A stretch of 64,000 bases of DNA from JABWBH01 sp964526695 (GTDB lineage Bacteria > Planctomycetota > Phycisphaerae > UBA1845): the NCBI GenBank assembly GCA_964526695.1, contig CAZGJA010000003.1, forward strand, positions 1-64,000, read 5' to 3'. This document shows, one piece after another, positions 1 through 9,991 of this stretch. Under the pieces are notes generated by a model that ran no database searches, was not told where the DNA came from, and worked only from the letters and a program-made list of their open reading frames with translations. Each line of letters opens with the position of its first letter. The stretch's first letter is position 1. Both the position numbers and the translations under genes were made by a program.

Positions 1-49
1 CAATCCACAAATCGCCCTGCGCTTCCAACTCTCGACGCCCCATCGCCAT
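1..49 (-). CDS. partial protein start at the window edge, possibly an IS transposase
   Basis: On the minus strand an ATG at 49 follows a good ribosome-binding site (GGAGG about 5 bases upstream) and opens MAMGRRELEAQGDLWI before the window ends. The short pattern MGRRExxxQGDLWI resembles, from memory, the first residues of transposases of an IS family common in planctomycetes. Only 16 residues are visible, so the family is a guess. The upstream bases up to about 140 would then hold the end of the element, but no inverted repeat can be proven here. Confidence 0.35.
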   Translation of the reverse strand, partial: MAMGRRELEAQGDLWI

Positions 50-177
50 CGCCGTCCTCCATGACCCGCCTTCGACACGCCCTTCTCCGATCATTATACT
101 TCATGTGTCAAGAGGACTTTTACCACGGGCTGCTAACCGCCGGTCGCGTGACAGTCCGGGCGGCAGCCCACTCCCGT

Positions 178-386
178 GGTCGGCTTCAGCCGACCGGCTT
201 CTTGCCACCGACTTTAGTCGGTGGGATGCCTCAAGTCTCAAGTTCGTGTGAGCCGGCTTCAGCCGGCTTGCCCTTCCGCTCAAAGTCCGGCTGAAGCCGG
301 CTGACCTGCTTTTGAATCTCTGAGACCCCCCGCTGAAGCGGGGGGCAAGAACCGGTCGGCTGAAGCCGACCTGAGAACTGGCCCTG
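178..386. repeat. multi-hairpin element, copy 1 (partial)
   Basis: A run of palindromes in fixed order: CGGCTTCAGCCG, then TTGCC, then CACCGAC-TTTA-GTCGGTG, then GCCGGCTTCAGCCGGC, then CCGGCTGAAGCCGG, then CCCCCCGC-TGAA-GCGGGGGG, then CAAGAACCGG and GTCGGCTGAAGCCGAC. The same order with different stem sequences occurs at 43399-43797 and 61344-61737. The stretch 50-496 holds no convincing gene. Confidence 0.7.
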
Positions 387-496
387 ATCGAGACTCCTCA
401 AGTGAACCCAGCGGTCGCGGCCATTCGCCGCAAGGCTCGACTGCCCGCGTCGCTCTCGCTCTCGGCACTGCCTTTCCTACATCGGCGCGGCCTTTC

Positions 497-1540
497 CTAC
501 GCCGGCACGCGCGCATGGTACATGTAGTCCAGATCCGGGCCTGTCCCGGTTAATCTTCGCAGCATGTTCACCGCCTGCGCACGATGGTGAACGCCGTGCC
601 CGCAGAGCTGCAGCATGGTCGCGCCGAGCGGAAAACGTCGAACCACGCCGGGGCGCGGATGCGCCTCGATGATGCGGTTCAGGTCGGAGGTCTCGCTCTT
701 CAAATTCGCGGCCTCGCGTTTCTCGCTCTCAGCCAGCACGGCCCTGCACCCGTCGCGCGTCGAGCGCCACAGGTCTTGCAGCACGGCCACCGACGTCTGC
801 TCCGGCATTTCCGGGAACGGCTGGCCCGGCCCCTTCGTCCAATTCTCCAGCCACCACTGCTCCGCGAAGCGGATGTGCAGGAGCGTCTTCCGCAGCGAGC
901 CGACCCCCATCTCGAACGGCTCGTCGAGCTTGGAGTCCGGCAGCGCGGCAGATGCCTTCAGCAGCGTGTCGTTCGCCCAGTCGCCGTACTCGAAGAACGT
1001 CCGCAGCGTGGCCGGGTCGTAGTCTCCGGGCTGTTCGGGGCCGTCCTCGAGCTTCTTGAAAATGTAATCCAGCCCCGGCTTGATCGGGGCAGCGCCGACG
1101 TGGCGGAGCATGTTGATCGCCTGCGCGCGGTGGTGCTGCGAGTGTACGCACCCCTGCAACAGCATGTCGCCCAGCGATGCCTTGTAGAGGGCGCCCTTCG
1201 AGTCGCGGTACGGCACGACACGGGCGAGATCGCTCGTCCCCACCTCGCTGAGGAACGCGCGCCGCTCGGCAAAGCAGGCCTCGAATTGCCCGCGAACTGC
1301 GGGAATGCCCAGCTTCTCGCTCTCATCGGGCCACTTCGTCTCGGCGCGTTGCCGCCAGCGCTGCAGCCAGACCGACTCGCCGGCGAGGATGTGAATAAGC
1401 GTGCGCCGCAGTGAGCCTGGGCCCATGTCGAAGCCCCGGTCAAGCTGCGCATCCGTCAGCGGTTCCGCGCTGACCAGCAGCCGCTGATTGGCCCAGTCGC
1501 TGTAGCGCAGCCATTCCTGAATCGTGTCGAGTCGCACCAT
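497..1540 (-). CDS. tandem DinB-like domain protein
   Basis: 347 residues made of two consecutive DinB/DUF664-type four-helix domains, about residues 1-165 and 175-347. Each half starts with the same pattern (WLRYSDWANQRLL and FFEYGDWANDTLL), carries a helix-1 histidine after LRRTLIHI or LRKTLLHI, and ends in HSQHHRAQAINMLR or HGVHHRAQAVNMLR. This gives each half the three-histidine metal site of the superfamily. DinB-like proteins are usually metal-dependent thiol (bacillithiol or mycothiol) transferases or hydrolases of single-domain size. Here an internal duplication has fused two domains, both with intact ligands. The substrate cannot be told. It appears to be a single gene, with a convergent repeat region downstream. 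Confidence 0.85.
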   Translation of the reverse strand: MVRLDTIQEWLRYSDWANQRLLVSAEPLTDAQLDRGFDMGPGSLRRTLIHILAGESVWLQRWRQRAETKWPDESEKLGIPAVRGQFEACFAERRAFLSEVGTSDLARVVPYRDSKGALYKASLGDMLLQGCVHSQHHRAQAINMLRHVGAAPIKPGLDYIFKKLEDGPEQPGDYDPATLRTFFEYGDWANDTLLKASAALPDSKLDEPFEMGVGSLRKTLLHIRFAEQWWLENWTKGPGQPFPEMPEQTSVAVLQDLWRSTRDGCRAVLAESEKREAANLKSETSDLNRIIEAHPRPGVVRRFPLGATMLQLCGHGVHHRAQAVNMLRRLTGTGPDLDYMYHARVPA

Positions 1541-1603
1541 GCGTCACGTCCCCCTCCGAGTAACCCATGTCGCCCCGGCCCGATTCCCGGCGATTCGAAG
1601 CGA

Positions 1604-2626
1604 TCAAGCCATCGCCGCAGCGCCTTCGCCTCTCGCTGGCGGCCGACCGGGGTAGATCCCCGCAGCCGCCACCCGACCGGTGAACCAACTGTCGATCAGG
1701 TGCATGATCGCAAAGAGCATCGCGGCGGTCATGACCGTGTCCGGCCAGAAAGCGTAGGCCACGGGCCTGCCGAACTCATCCCTCTGCGGACCGAGGACGG
1801 AGAACCACGCCAGCGCCGCGCCGGCCATCTCCATGACGGCGAAACCCCGGTGGCCCAGATACCAGTCTCCCAACCCGGGGAAGATCAAGGAGCGGATTCT
1901 CGCGCCGCGAATCGACTTGAACTCGCCCCCGCAGGATGCGCACGCCTCAGGCCGACCCTCGACCGGGATCCAGCAGTGCGGGCACAGATGCTCCCTGTCC
2001 ATCACGCCGCTGCTTTCCAGTTTGCCCGAGCTTTGGAGCGATTCCAATGTCTGCTGCATGAACTTGCGATCCGGCTTGGCGACCTTCTCAAACGCGGTCT
2101 TCTTGCCGCTGCGGGTGACCAGCAGCGTCGCGCCGAACAGCGATCGTTTCACTTGCGCGATGGCATCGTAGCGAATCTGCGACACGAGATCGCGAGGCCG
2201 CCCGCGACCGTCCACGCGAAGCAGAAGGACGCGGTGGGAGGTGAAAACGATCGCGGAGCGGTTCAGGGTGTACATGACCCAGCCGAGCATGAAGTGATCG
2301 ATCAACGAGCTTTGGACGCCCCACGTGAGGAAATCGACGGTCTCCCCCTCGTACAACATGGCGCTGAGCACGGGATCCAGAGCCTTGAGCAGCTTGAACT
2401 TCTTCTTCGAGTGGGCGCGGGCGAAGAAGCCCGTGTCGTCGAAGATCTTGTCATACTGGTAGTGCGGGTGCGAAACTCCGGGAGCGAGCAACTCCTGAAA
2501 CCGGCCGGCGTTTGCCAGATCCATGCCTGGGACTCCATGATGAAAGAGCGATCCGGGCGCGGGCGACTCCGCAGCGGACACTCCAGAAGGGGCCGATGCG
2601 CCACGATTGGGGGCCAGATTCTCCAT
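1604..2626 (-). CDS. zinc-ribbon membrane protein with PH-like N-terminal half
   Basis: 340 residues, not a family I can name. Residues about 80-190 look like a membrane-associated beta domain (ALMYEGETVDFLTWG, then VFTSHRVLLLRVDG and TLLVTRSGKKTAF), in the style of bacterial PH domains. A zinc ribbon follows at about residue 215 (CPHCWIPV...CASCGGEF). The C-terminal third has two or three hydrophobic stretches (FPGLGDWYLGHRGFAVMEMA; TVMTAAMLFAIMHLIDSWF), consistent with an inner-membrane protein with a cytosolic sensory half. The start at 2626 is the first ATG of the frame. Function is unknown. Confidence 0.6.
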   Translation of the reverse strand: MENLAPNRGASAPSGVSAAESPAPGSLFHHGVPGMDLANAGRFQELLAPGVSHPHYQYDKIFDDTGFFARAHSKKKFKLLKALDPVLSAMLYEGETVDFLTWGVQSSLIDHFMLGWVMYTLNRSAIVFTSHRVLLLRVDGRGRPRDLVSQIRYDAIAQVKRSLFGATLLVTRSGKKTAFEKVAKPDRKFMQQTLESLQSSGKLESSGVMDREHLCPHCWIPVEGRPEACASCGGEFKSIRGARIRSLIFPGLGDWYLGHRGFAVMEMAGAALAWFSVLGPQRDEFGRPVAYAFWPDTVMTAAMLFAIMHLIDSWFTGRVAAAGIYPGRPPARGEGAAAMA

Positions 2627-2904
2627 AATCAGGGCGAGCTGTCCAGCATCCGGCGGCGCGACCCGTGGAACTCGTCATGCTCGCGCGGGCGGGCGTCCAA
2701 GGGTCTGACGGCGCGCCTTACATCCCCGCCTGCGCTGGGGCGATGACACCCAGGCCCGGTCGAGAGTCCAGCCGCAGCCTGCTCAAGGACGCCTTGACCT
2801 CCAATCATCGTACCATGCCCAACCATGCCTTCCCGACGATTGATCCAACGAGGCGTGGCTGGCGCGTGGGGGACGTCTCCCTGCAGCCCCATTGAGTCAT
2901 CTAG

Positions 2905-3078
2905 ATACTCAAGACATCGCGTCTTGTCGATCCGCATCTGGCTCCCATCGTCGCGGTTGCGCACCGTGACCGTGCCGTCCTCTTTCGTCTGCCCGTCGAT
3001 GGTGAAGCAGAACGGCCTGCCGGCCGCGTCCATGCGGGCGCAGCGCTTGCCGATGGATTGCTCGGCGTCGTACTGCAG
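2905..3078 (-). pseudogene. displaced copy of the glyS 3' end
   Basis: About 160 of these bases match the 3' coding end of glyS (3752-3912) with roughly nine mismatches. The copy still encodes IGKRCARMDAAGRPFCF...DGTVTVRNRDDGSQMR...DKTRC in the correct frame, corresponding to the anticodon-binding domain. Homology begins abruptly at the QYDA codons and stops after TRC.(E/D)YL, where the true stop of glyS is not present. It has no start codon or upstream catalytic domain, so it cannot be functional. It lies on the far side of the DUF6883/DUF4926 pair from the intact gene. Confidence 0.9.
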
Positions 3079-3115
3079 AGGATCGGGAGTGGTGAGGCTG
3101 TGGAACCGAGCGCCC

Positions 3116-3346
3116 TCAAGCCGCTTCCACGGGCCGGGCATGGGCGATCTCGCCGTGGCCCACCGGTCGGACCTGGTCGTGCGTAACCGAGACGACTGCG
3201 GCAGTATCGCCGTCCAGCAGCACAAACTCGATTTCGTAGCCTTGATCGTCGTGGACGAGCACGACGGTCCCGATGTCGCCACGCTTCAGGCGATGCTCCG
3301 GCAGATCGATCGTCAGCACGACGCTGTCAAGCTCGGCAATCATCGA
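3116..3346 (-). CDS. DUF4926 family protein
   Basis: 76 residues, beginning MIAELDSVVLTIDLPEHRL and continuing with RGDIGTVVLVHDDQGYEIEF, the small SH3-like beta-barrel pattern of DUF4926. Genes of this family commonly sit directly behind a DUF6883 gene, in what looks like a toxin-antitoxin-type pair (inference from context known for the family). The ATG at 3346 overlaps the last codons of the DUF6883 frame by 7 bases, as expected for translational coupling. A longer frame starting at 3412 would only translate antisense or upstream sequence. The pair is bracketed by the glyS 3' end and its copy. Confidence 0.75.
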   Translation of the reverse strand, partial: SMIAELDSVVLTIDLPEHRLKRGDIGTVVLVHDDQGYEIEFVLLDGDTAAVVSVTHDQVRPVGHGEIAHARPVEAA

Positions 3347-3687
3347 GGCTTTCTCCCGAACGGGATGGCCGTTACAAACCGCAACGTCGTCGTTCCTTTC
3401 TCCACGAACCATACGGAGCGCACTTCAGGGTTCCTTCCATCTGGAGATTCCAGCCCTCCGTCCACATTATACCGTTTGCCGAAGGGCGAGTCCTCTTCCG
3501 TGGAGACCTCATGCGTCCCGACGTGCCGCTTCAAAACCCCAGCCAGAGCTTCCCATTGCTCTGCGGTAAAACCGAATCTCTTGAAGAACCGTGCCTTCGC
3601 AAAACCCGATCGATGTGAATCCGATCACAAGTAACCCACGATCTTGTCCCCCGGCACTTCCGGATATTCCCAACCTGGCGCCTTCAT
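3340..3687 (-). pseudogene. DUF6883 family protein interrupted by an in-frame TGA
   Basis: From an ATG at 3687 (GGAG 8 bases upstream) the frame reads MKAPGWEYPEVPGDKIVGYL, meets TGA at 3627-3625 as codon 21, and continues without another stop as SDSHRSGFAKARFFKRFGF... to DSPFGKRYNVDG and VRSVWFVEKG. The joined product of 115 residues matches the DUF6883 plan, where a leucine is expected at the stop (YLL.S..H). One base change (TTA to TGA) would explain it. A downstream TTG at 3534 could give a truncated 64-residue product. The start lies 28 bases behind the glyS stop. It could also be a sequencing error. Confidence 0.75.
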
Positions 3688-3715
3688 GCAGGATTCTCCG
3701 GCATCCGCCACTTGT

Positions 3716-5548
<1,833 letters not shown>

Positions 5549-5575
5549 ACTTCCAAATGGCTCGGTGCGCGCTCG

Positions 5576-6547
5576 TCAACTGCGCTGGCTGCGGATCCCG
5601 ACAAAAGACGCCAGAAGGTCGCGGAATTGACGATGTTCCGCGGACCGTTTGTTGCATATTTGAGCAAGGTCAAAAAACCGGCTTGTCGTGGGAGAATCCC
5701 GCTTCGCCGCCTGTTCCGGAATCTTGGCGCGCACAATCGTCCAGAACTCGTTGAAACCCGCGGCACGCGCTTTCAGGTGGCTTTTCTCGGCCTCGCCCAG
5801 GCGATTATGCACGTTGGATACATCCGCTCCTCCCTTGATTTCCACGGAAACGACGCGACGCACTCCGCTGGGCAGGGTCTCGCTGATGCGCACATCGGGG
5901 TCATCCAGGAACTCGATCAACACGACGCGGCCGGCGGCGTTTCGAATCAGGAGGGTCCGAGGGGTGCTCTCATGGACGTGGGGCTTCACAATCGCTTCCA
6001 TCAACTGGCGAACCTCGCGCGTGGCGCTGGCGCCAATGCGCGTGTTCTCGCTGCCCCGAAGCTGCGGACCAATGGTGAGGAGTTGCAGTTCGTGAATGGT
6101 GTTGATCGTCAGGGAATCCAGGGCGCCAAGGAGTTGCTCGCCAGTTCCGACCAGGCTCTTGCACAGGGGGATCATTCGATCCTGGTGACCGGATCGCAGC
6201 CTCCCCTCATCTTCGAGCCGGCGGAACGACCCAAAGGGCCCTTTCTGATAAAACTCCTTTTGAGACATGCCGTAAAGGAGACGATAATAGCCCAGAAGAA
6301 AAGGGTTCGCTTCGAGAATGACGGGAATTGGGAACACTAATTCAGCTCGAAGGCCGAAGGAGGCGACTCTTCGCATGGCATTGGCGCTGACGAAGCGGCT
6401 CAGCTCCCGGTCAATCTCGGCGATGTCAAGCCGTTGAACGGTGGATGCAAGTGCATCCCCGAGGTGCTTCTCACGGATTTCCCGGAGGCGGAAGTAGAAG
6501 GCCGCCTGGAGCCCGGGTTTGAGTATCGGTAGTGGTCGCACAGGCAT
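5576..6547 (-). CDS. XcyI-like type II restriction endonuclease
   Basis: 323 residues, close to the roughly 330 of R.XcyI (recognition CCCGGG). The N-terminal half carries the family-like stretch PVILEANPFLLGYYRLLYG followed by MSQKEFYQKG. A probable PD-(D/E)xK core lies near residues 225-250 (VLIEFLDDPDVRI...VVSVEIKGGADVSN), with the ExK in VEIKGG. The ATG at 6547 is 2 bases from the methyltransferase stop, so both are translated from one message. The site specificity is inferred from the family resemblance only; CCCGGG is present in this window, including at 7065 inside the partner gene. It could be another PD-(D/E)xK family with the same N-terminal motif. Confidence 0.75.
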   Translation of the reverse strand: MPVRPLPILKPGLQAAFYFRLREIREKHLGDALASTVQRLDIAEIDRELSRFVSANAMRRVASFGLRAELVFPIPVILEANPFLLGYYRLLYGMSQKEFYQKGPFGSFRRLEDEGRLRSGHQDRMIPLCKSLVGTGEQLLGALDSLTINTIHELQLLTIGPQLRGSENTRIGASATREVRQLMEAIVKPHVHESTPRTLLIRNAAGRVVLIEFLDDPDVRISETLPSGVRRVVSVEIKGGADVSNVHNRLGEAEKSHLKARAAGFNEFWTIVRAKIPEQAAKRDSPTTSRFFDLAQICNKRSAEHRQFRDLLASFVGIRSQRS

Positions 6548-6549
6548 TC

Positions 6550-7425
6550 CTAGTCCCGCCAGCCCAGGCGCCTCTCTGCCAGTTGAACGTACGCCGGGTT
6601 CAGCTCTATGCCGAGAAACCTGCGCCTCATGGTTGTGCAGACGCTGCCGACGGTTCCTGCGCCGAAGAACGGATCGAGGATCCGGTCGCCCGGTTCGGAT
6701 CCCGCCGCCAAGCAGTGTTCGACGAGCTTTGGCGGGAATGTCGCGAAATGCGCTCCAGGATAAGCCTCGGTATTGATCGACCAAACGCTGCGCCGATTGC
6801 GAGTTGCTCCGTGTCCATTCACTCGCTCCAGGCTGACGGCGCGGTTGTAGTAGTAGTTTTGGGACTTGGAAAACAGGAACACATACTCGTGCGCGCGTGT
6901 GGGGCGATCGCGGACAGATTCAGGCTGGCAGTTGGGTTTGTGCCAGATAATGTCCGATCGCAAGTACCAACCGTCCTGCTGAAGGGCAAACGCGACGCGC
7001 CAAGGGACGCCGATCAGATCCTTCGGCTTCAGCCCTGACGGCGTTGGGGGACGATAGGACATGGCCCGGGCGGGATTCTTGCGATCGCTGTCGCGCCACT
7101 TGCGATTGCCGCTCGTGAAGCAGTCCCCGACGTTCAACCAGAGGGTTCCGTCATCCGAAAGCGCCCGCTGCACGCCTCGGAACACCTGTCGAAGTCGCTC
7201 CAGGTAGTCGCCAAGGTCTTCCTCGGCGCCGATCTGGCCGGCGTGGCCGTAGTCCCTCAAACCCCAGTAGGGCGGGCTGGTGACGCAACACCGGAAAGCT
7301 GCCGCGGGAAGCGCCGGCAGCAGCTCAGCGGCGTCACCCAGCAAGATCTCGCACCCGTCCGGTCGGACGTCGAATAACCGGTGATCCTCTCTGACTTTGC
7401 GGGTGGCTATCGACATTCTGGTCAA
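6550..7425 (-). CDS. DNA methyltransferase of a type II R-M system (beta class)
   Basis: 291 residues. The catalytic motif TSPPYWGLRDYG at about residue 49 precedes the AdoMet-binding motif DPFFGAGTVGSV near residue 260, the motif order of beta-class N4-cytosine/N6-adenine methyltransferases. SPPY is the form typical of N4-cytosine enzymes such as M.XcyI. It would protect host DNA from the endonuclease encoded 2 bases downstream. Other visible segments are DDGTLWLNVGDCF and DIIWHKPNCQPESV, both usual for the family. The 158 bases upstream (7426-7583) should hold the promoter, but no clear -35/-10 pair was recognised. Confidence 0.88.
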   Translation of the reverse strand: MTRMSIATRKVREDHRLFDVRPDGCEILLGDAAELLPALPAAAFRCCVTSPPYWGLRDYGHAGQIGAEEDLGDYLERLRQVFRGVQRALSDDGTLWLNVGDCFTSGNRKWRDSDRKNPARAMSYRPPTPSGLKPKDLIGVPWRVAFALQQDGWYLRSDIIWHKPNCQPESVRDRPTRAHEYVFLFSKSQNYYYNRAVSLERVNGHGATRNRRSVWSINTEAYPGAHFATFPPKLVEHCLAAGSEPGDRILDPFFGAGTVGSVCTTMRRRFLGIELNPAYVQLAERRLGWRD

Positions 7426-7583
7426 TTCCGTCTGTCAACTCCAAGAGCGCACGGACACATCGAACTCAGCCCGCATCCTGACGTCGGCTGGATGGCCGAC
7501 AAACGATTCTTCGCAGATTTGGTTCTTCTGCGGTTCGTCTGAAGCCTGTCGGGGTACTACCCTACAATTCAGTGCGACCTGAT

Positions 7584-9083
7584 TCAAGGGTCGTCCGACG
7601 CTGTGCGCGTGGCGGGAACCGCACGCGGCGTCGACTCATCGTCCGACGAGCGCGTTGGCAACGACGGCTCCTCTCCCGCCAGGAACGCCGTCATCGCCAG
7701 CGCCGCGACCTCGTGACCTTTCGGGCTGAAGTGGTCGTCGTAGGTGAAGTACACCTGCTCCCCGCGCGCGGCGCTTTTTCGCAGGACTTCCGTGAGGCTG
7801 ACGAACGGGATCGACTTCGCCGCGCAGAACTCGCGCGTCAGCGTTTCCTTCACGTCCAGCGACGCCAGCAGCTTCTCATAAAACTCGGCAGGGGGGGGGA
7901 GCTTCTCCTTGGCCCGAAGCTCGGCGAAGGCGCGGAACTTCTCCACCGGCAGCTTGTCCGCGATCGGCAGCAGCACGTGCGGCTTGCTCGGCGTGTAGAT
8001 CAGGACGAATCGCGCCCCGGCTGCCCGGCAGGTCTCATTCATTTCCGTGACGATCTTCGTGATCGCTTTCCACTGCGACGTGGCCTGCAGCTTCTCCGGA
8101 GTCTGGTAAAGGTCCAGCACGAGCGTCGGCGAGAACGCATACGCCTTGGACGGTCCGTCTGGCGGAACCTGAATCGGCAGCCACGCCAGAATCTCGACGC
8201 CCTTCACGCGGCCCGTTGCATTGACATGCCCCAGGCCACCCACGATCGCCGCGTCGAGCCGCTGCAGAAGCGGCGACTGCTTGAAGAACTTCGACAGCTC
8301 CGACTCCGGCTCCTCGCGCAGCTCGGCCGCGCGGAAGTCGTTCTCCTCGTACACCATGCACACCACGGTCTTCGGCTGCAGTGAAAGCCCGACCTCCTTC
8401 AGCGCCGCCAGGTAATTCTGCGGCGCGTAGCCGGACATGCCGAGGTTGTACACCGACTGCCCGGAGAACTCGGCCAGCCGCACGGGCCACGGATGCTCGT
8501 CCGAGACTTTTGACCCTTCGGCGAACGAATCCCCCAGCGCGACGATGTCATACTGCGGCAGATCGGTCTGATTGCGGAACCCGCGCGCGTCCGAGGTCAG
8601 CGACGCGGGGAACTCGGGATACCCCTCGGACAGGACGGGATACGACCGCGCGGCCTCGGGCTGATCGCGGATGACGATGCGCTCGCCGGTTTGCGGATCG
8701 ACGTCCATTTTGAACATCGCGGGGCGGTGATACGCGAGCGTGTCCTTGATGTAGAAGTCCGGCGCGTTGATGCGCAGGACCAGGTCGAGAACGCACGTCG
8801 GCAGGAACACCGCCAGGCAGGCCGTGACCACCCCCAGCGCCCGCCGCCTGCGCTTCCGTTCATCAGCCCCGGTGCCGATCACGAGCACGATCGCCGATAT
8901 GACGGCGACGCCGATGATCCACGTGAAATGCTCGCGCGAGTACCGTCCCAGCAGGACGTGCCGGTCGCGCGCGATCAGCGTGACCACGTCGCTGGGGATG
9001 ACCCACAGCGCCAAGTTCACCCCGGCGACCACGGCGAGCAGAATCCGGCAACGCGTCTTGTGCGAGAGCGGCTCCATATGCAA
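7584..9083 (-). CDS. membrane-anchored SGNH/GDSL hydrolase-like protein
   Basis: 499 residues. Three hydrophobic segments lie in the first 100 residues (ILLAVVAGVNLALWVI; FTWIIGVAVISAIVLVIG; GVVTACLAVFLPTCVLDLVL). An extracytoplasmic SGNH fold follows: block I IVALGDSFAEGS near residue 190, block II YNLGMSGYAPQN, a loop VCMVYEENDF in the block III position, and the C-terminal DDHFSPKGHEVAAL carrying the catalytic Asp-x-x-His. Such proteins often act on acyl groups of surface polysaccharides or lipids; the substrate here is unknown. A run of nine C (nine G on the plus strand at 7891-7899) encodes KLPPPAEF and is a potential slippage site. Confidence 0.75.
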   Translation of the reverse strand: MHMEPLSHKTRCRILLAVVAGVNLALWVIPSDVVTLIARDRHVLLGRYSREHFTWIIGVAVISAIVLVIGTGADERKRRRRALGVVTACLAVFLPTCVLDLVLRINAPDFYIKDTLAYHRPAMFKMDVDPQTGERIVIRDQPEAARSYPVLSEGYPEFPASLTSDARGFRNQTDLPQYDIVALGDSFAEGSKVSDEHPWPVRLAEFSGQSVYNLGMSGYAPQNYLAALKEVGLSLQPKTVVCMVYEENDFRAAELREEPESELSKFFKQSPLLQRLDAAIVGGLGHVNATGRVKGVEILAWLPIQVPPDGPSKAYAFSPTLVLDLYQTPEKLQATSQWKAITKIVTEMNETCRAAGARFVLIYTPSKPHVLLPIADKLPVEKFRAFAELRAKEKLPPPAEFYEKLLASLDVKETLTREFCAAKSIPFVSLTEVLRKSAARGEQVYFTYDDHFSPKGHEVAALAMTAFLAGEEPSLPTRSSDDESTPRAVPATRTASDDP

Positions 9084-9289
9084 TCCGGCAAGAGAAGGAC
9101 GGCGCGAGCATGACTCGCAACTCGCGCCGATCCTGACGGGCGGAATGATAGCGGTGGGGGGCTTGAAAGGCTATGCAGCCCGTGCTCATGCGGCTGCCAA
9201 GCGGGTCCGCTGCTGTGGAACCCGCGTCACTCGGAATCGGTGGCCCAAACGCCGCTGCAACGTCGCCAGCCCGCGCCTCCGCGTCTCGC

Positions 9290-9988
9290 TCAGTTGTCGC
9301 TCCAACGCGGGGGCCAAGAGGGCTTGCGTTCGCGGCGTTCCTGCTGCTGGAGGCTGCTGTCAAGCCACCGCGAGAGAATCTCGGCTCGAACGGCCAGATC
9401 CGGCTCTTCGAGAATCCGCTGCTTCAACGCGCTCTCCTCCGCCGGGAGGAAGTGGTACACCAGCGTATCCACCCACTGCTCGTGATTCGGCAGCACGAGG
9501 TTCAACTTCTCGATCAAATCCCCCTCCACCAGCCCCCGCGCCGCCGTCTTGCTCAACATCGCGCGGAGATCGTCCTCGACGCCCTTGTCCAGCTCGCGCA
9601 CCGGCGACGGCGGCGCCAACGGCGTCACCCGCAGGCGCCGATATGACCGCTCCCGGTTCTCACCCAGCACGGTCACGCGCGCCGCCCCCAGCAGAAAGAT
9701 GTTGAACCGCCCGTCGCTGAGGCGATGGTGATGCACCAGCCGCGCGAGGCACACCACCGGATGGACCGGCGCTTTCGGCGTGTCGTACAGGTGCGAATAC
9801 CCTTCCTTCAGCAGCGCCAGCGCGATCCACCGATCCGCCTCCGCCTGCGTCGTCACGTCCTCCATCATCAGCCGATACCGCGCCTCAAACACGTGCAGCG
9901 GGATCCCGACGCCCGGGAACAGCACGCCGTTGGGCAGCGGGAACATCGGAATCCAGTGTGTGCGAAGAAAGTCAGTCCACCCGGCCAT
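9290..9988 (-). CDS. LON substrate-binding domain protein
   Basis: 232 residues with the Lon N-terminal (LAN) domain and no protease or ATPase part. FPLPNGVLFPGVGIPLHVFE, EARYRLMMEDV and GYSHLYDTPKAPVHPVVCLA are typical of this stand-alone family. The second half is helical. Its ATG is 3 bases behind the ispD stop, so the two form an operon. Stand-alone LON-domain proteins are common in bacteria, and their role is not firmly known. Confidence 0.85.
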   Translation of the reverse strand: MAGWTDFLRTHWIPMFPLPNGVLFPGVGIPLHVFEARYRLMMEDVTTQAEADRWIALALLKEGYSHLYDTPKAPVHPVVCLARLVHHHRLSDGRFNIFLLGAARVTVLGENRERSYRRLRVTPLAPPSPVRELDKGVEDDLRAMLSKTAARGLVEGDLIEKLNLVLPNHEQWVDTLVYHFLPAEESALKQRILEEPDLAVRAEILSRWLDSSLQQQERRERKPSWPPRWSDN

Positions 9989-9991
9989 ACG

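Noticed and set aside
80..120. Promoter TTGACA/TATAAT on the minus strand near the left edge
   Set aside because: The two hexamers are only 7 bases apart, too close for a sigma-70 promoter.
584..1414. Long plus-strand frames opposite the DinB protein and, likewise, opposite glyS, ptsI, RNase E and others
   Set aside because: They are antisense by-products of high GC content, rich in Arg, Pro and His, with no family pattern and no ribosome-binding site.
5576..7425. Avoidance of CCCGGG as support for the R-M specificity
   Set aside because: CCCGGG is found in several places (for example 1874, 7065 and near 9912), so no depletion could be claimed.
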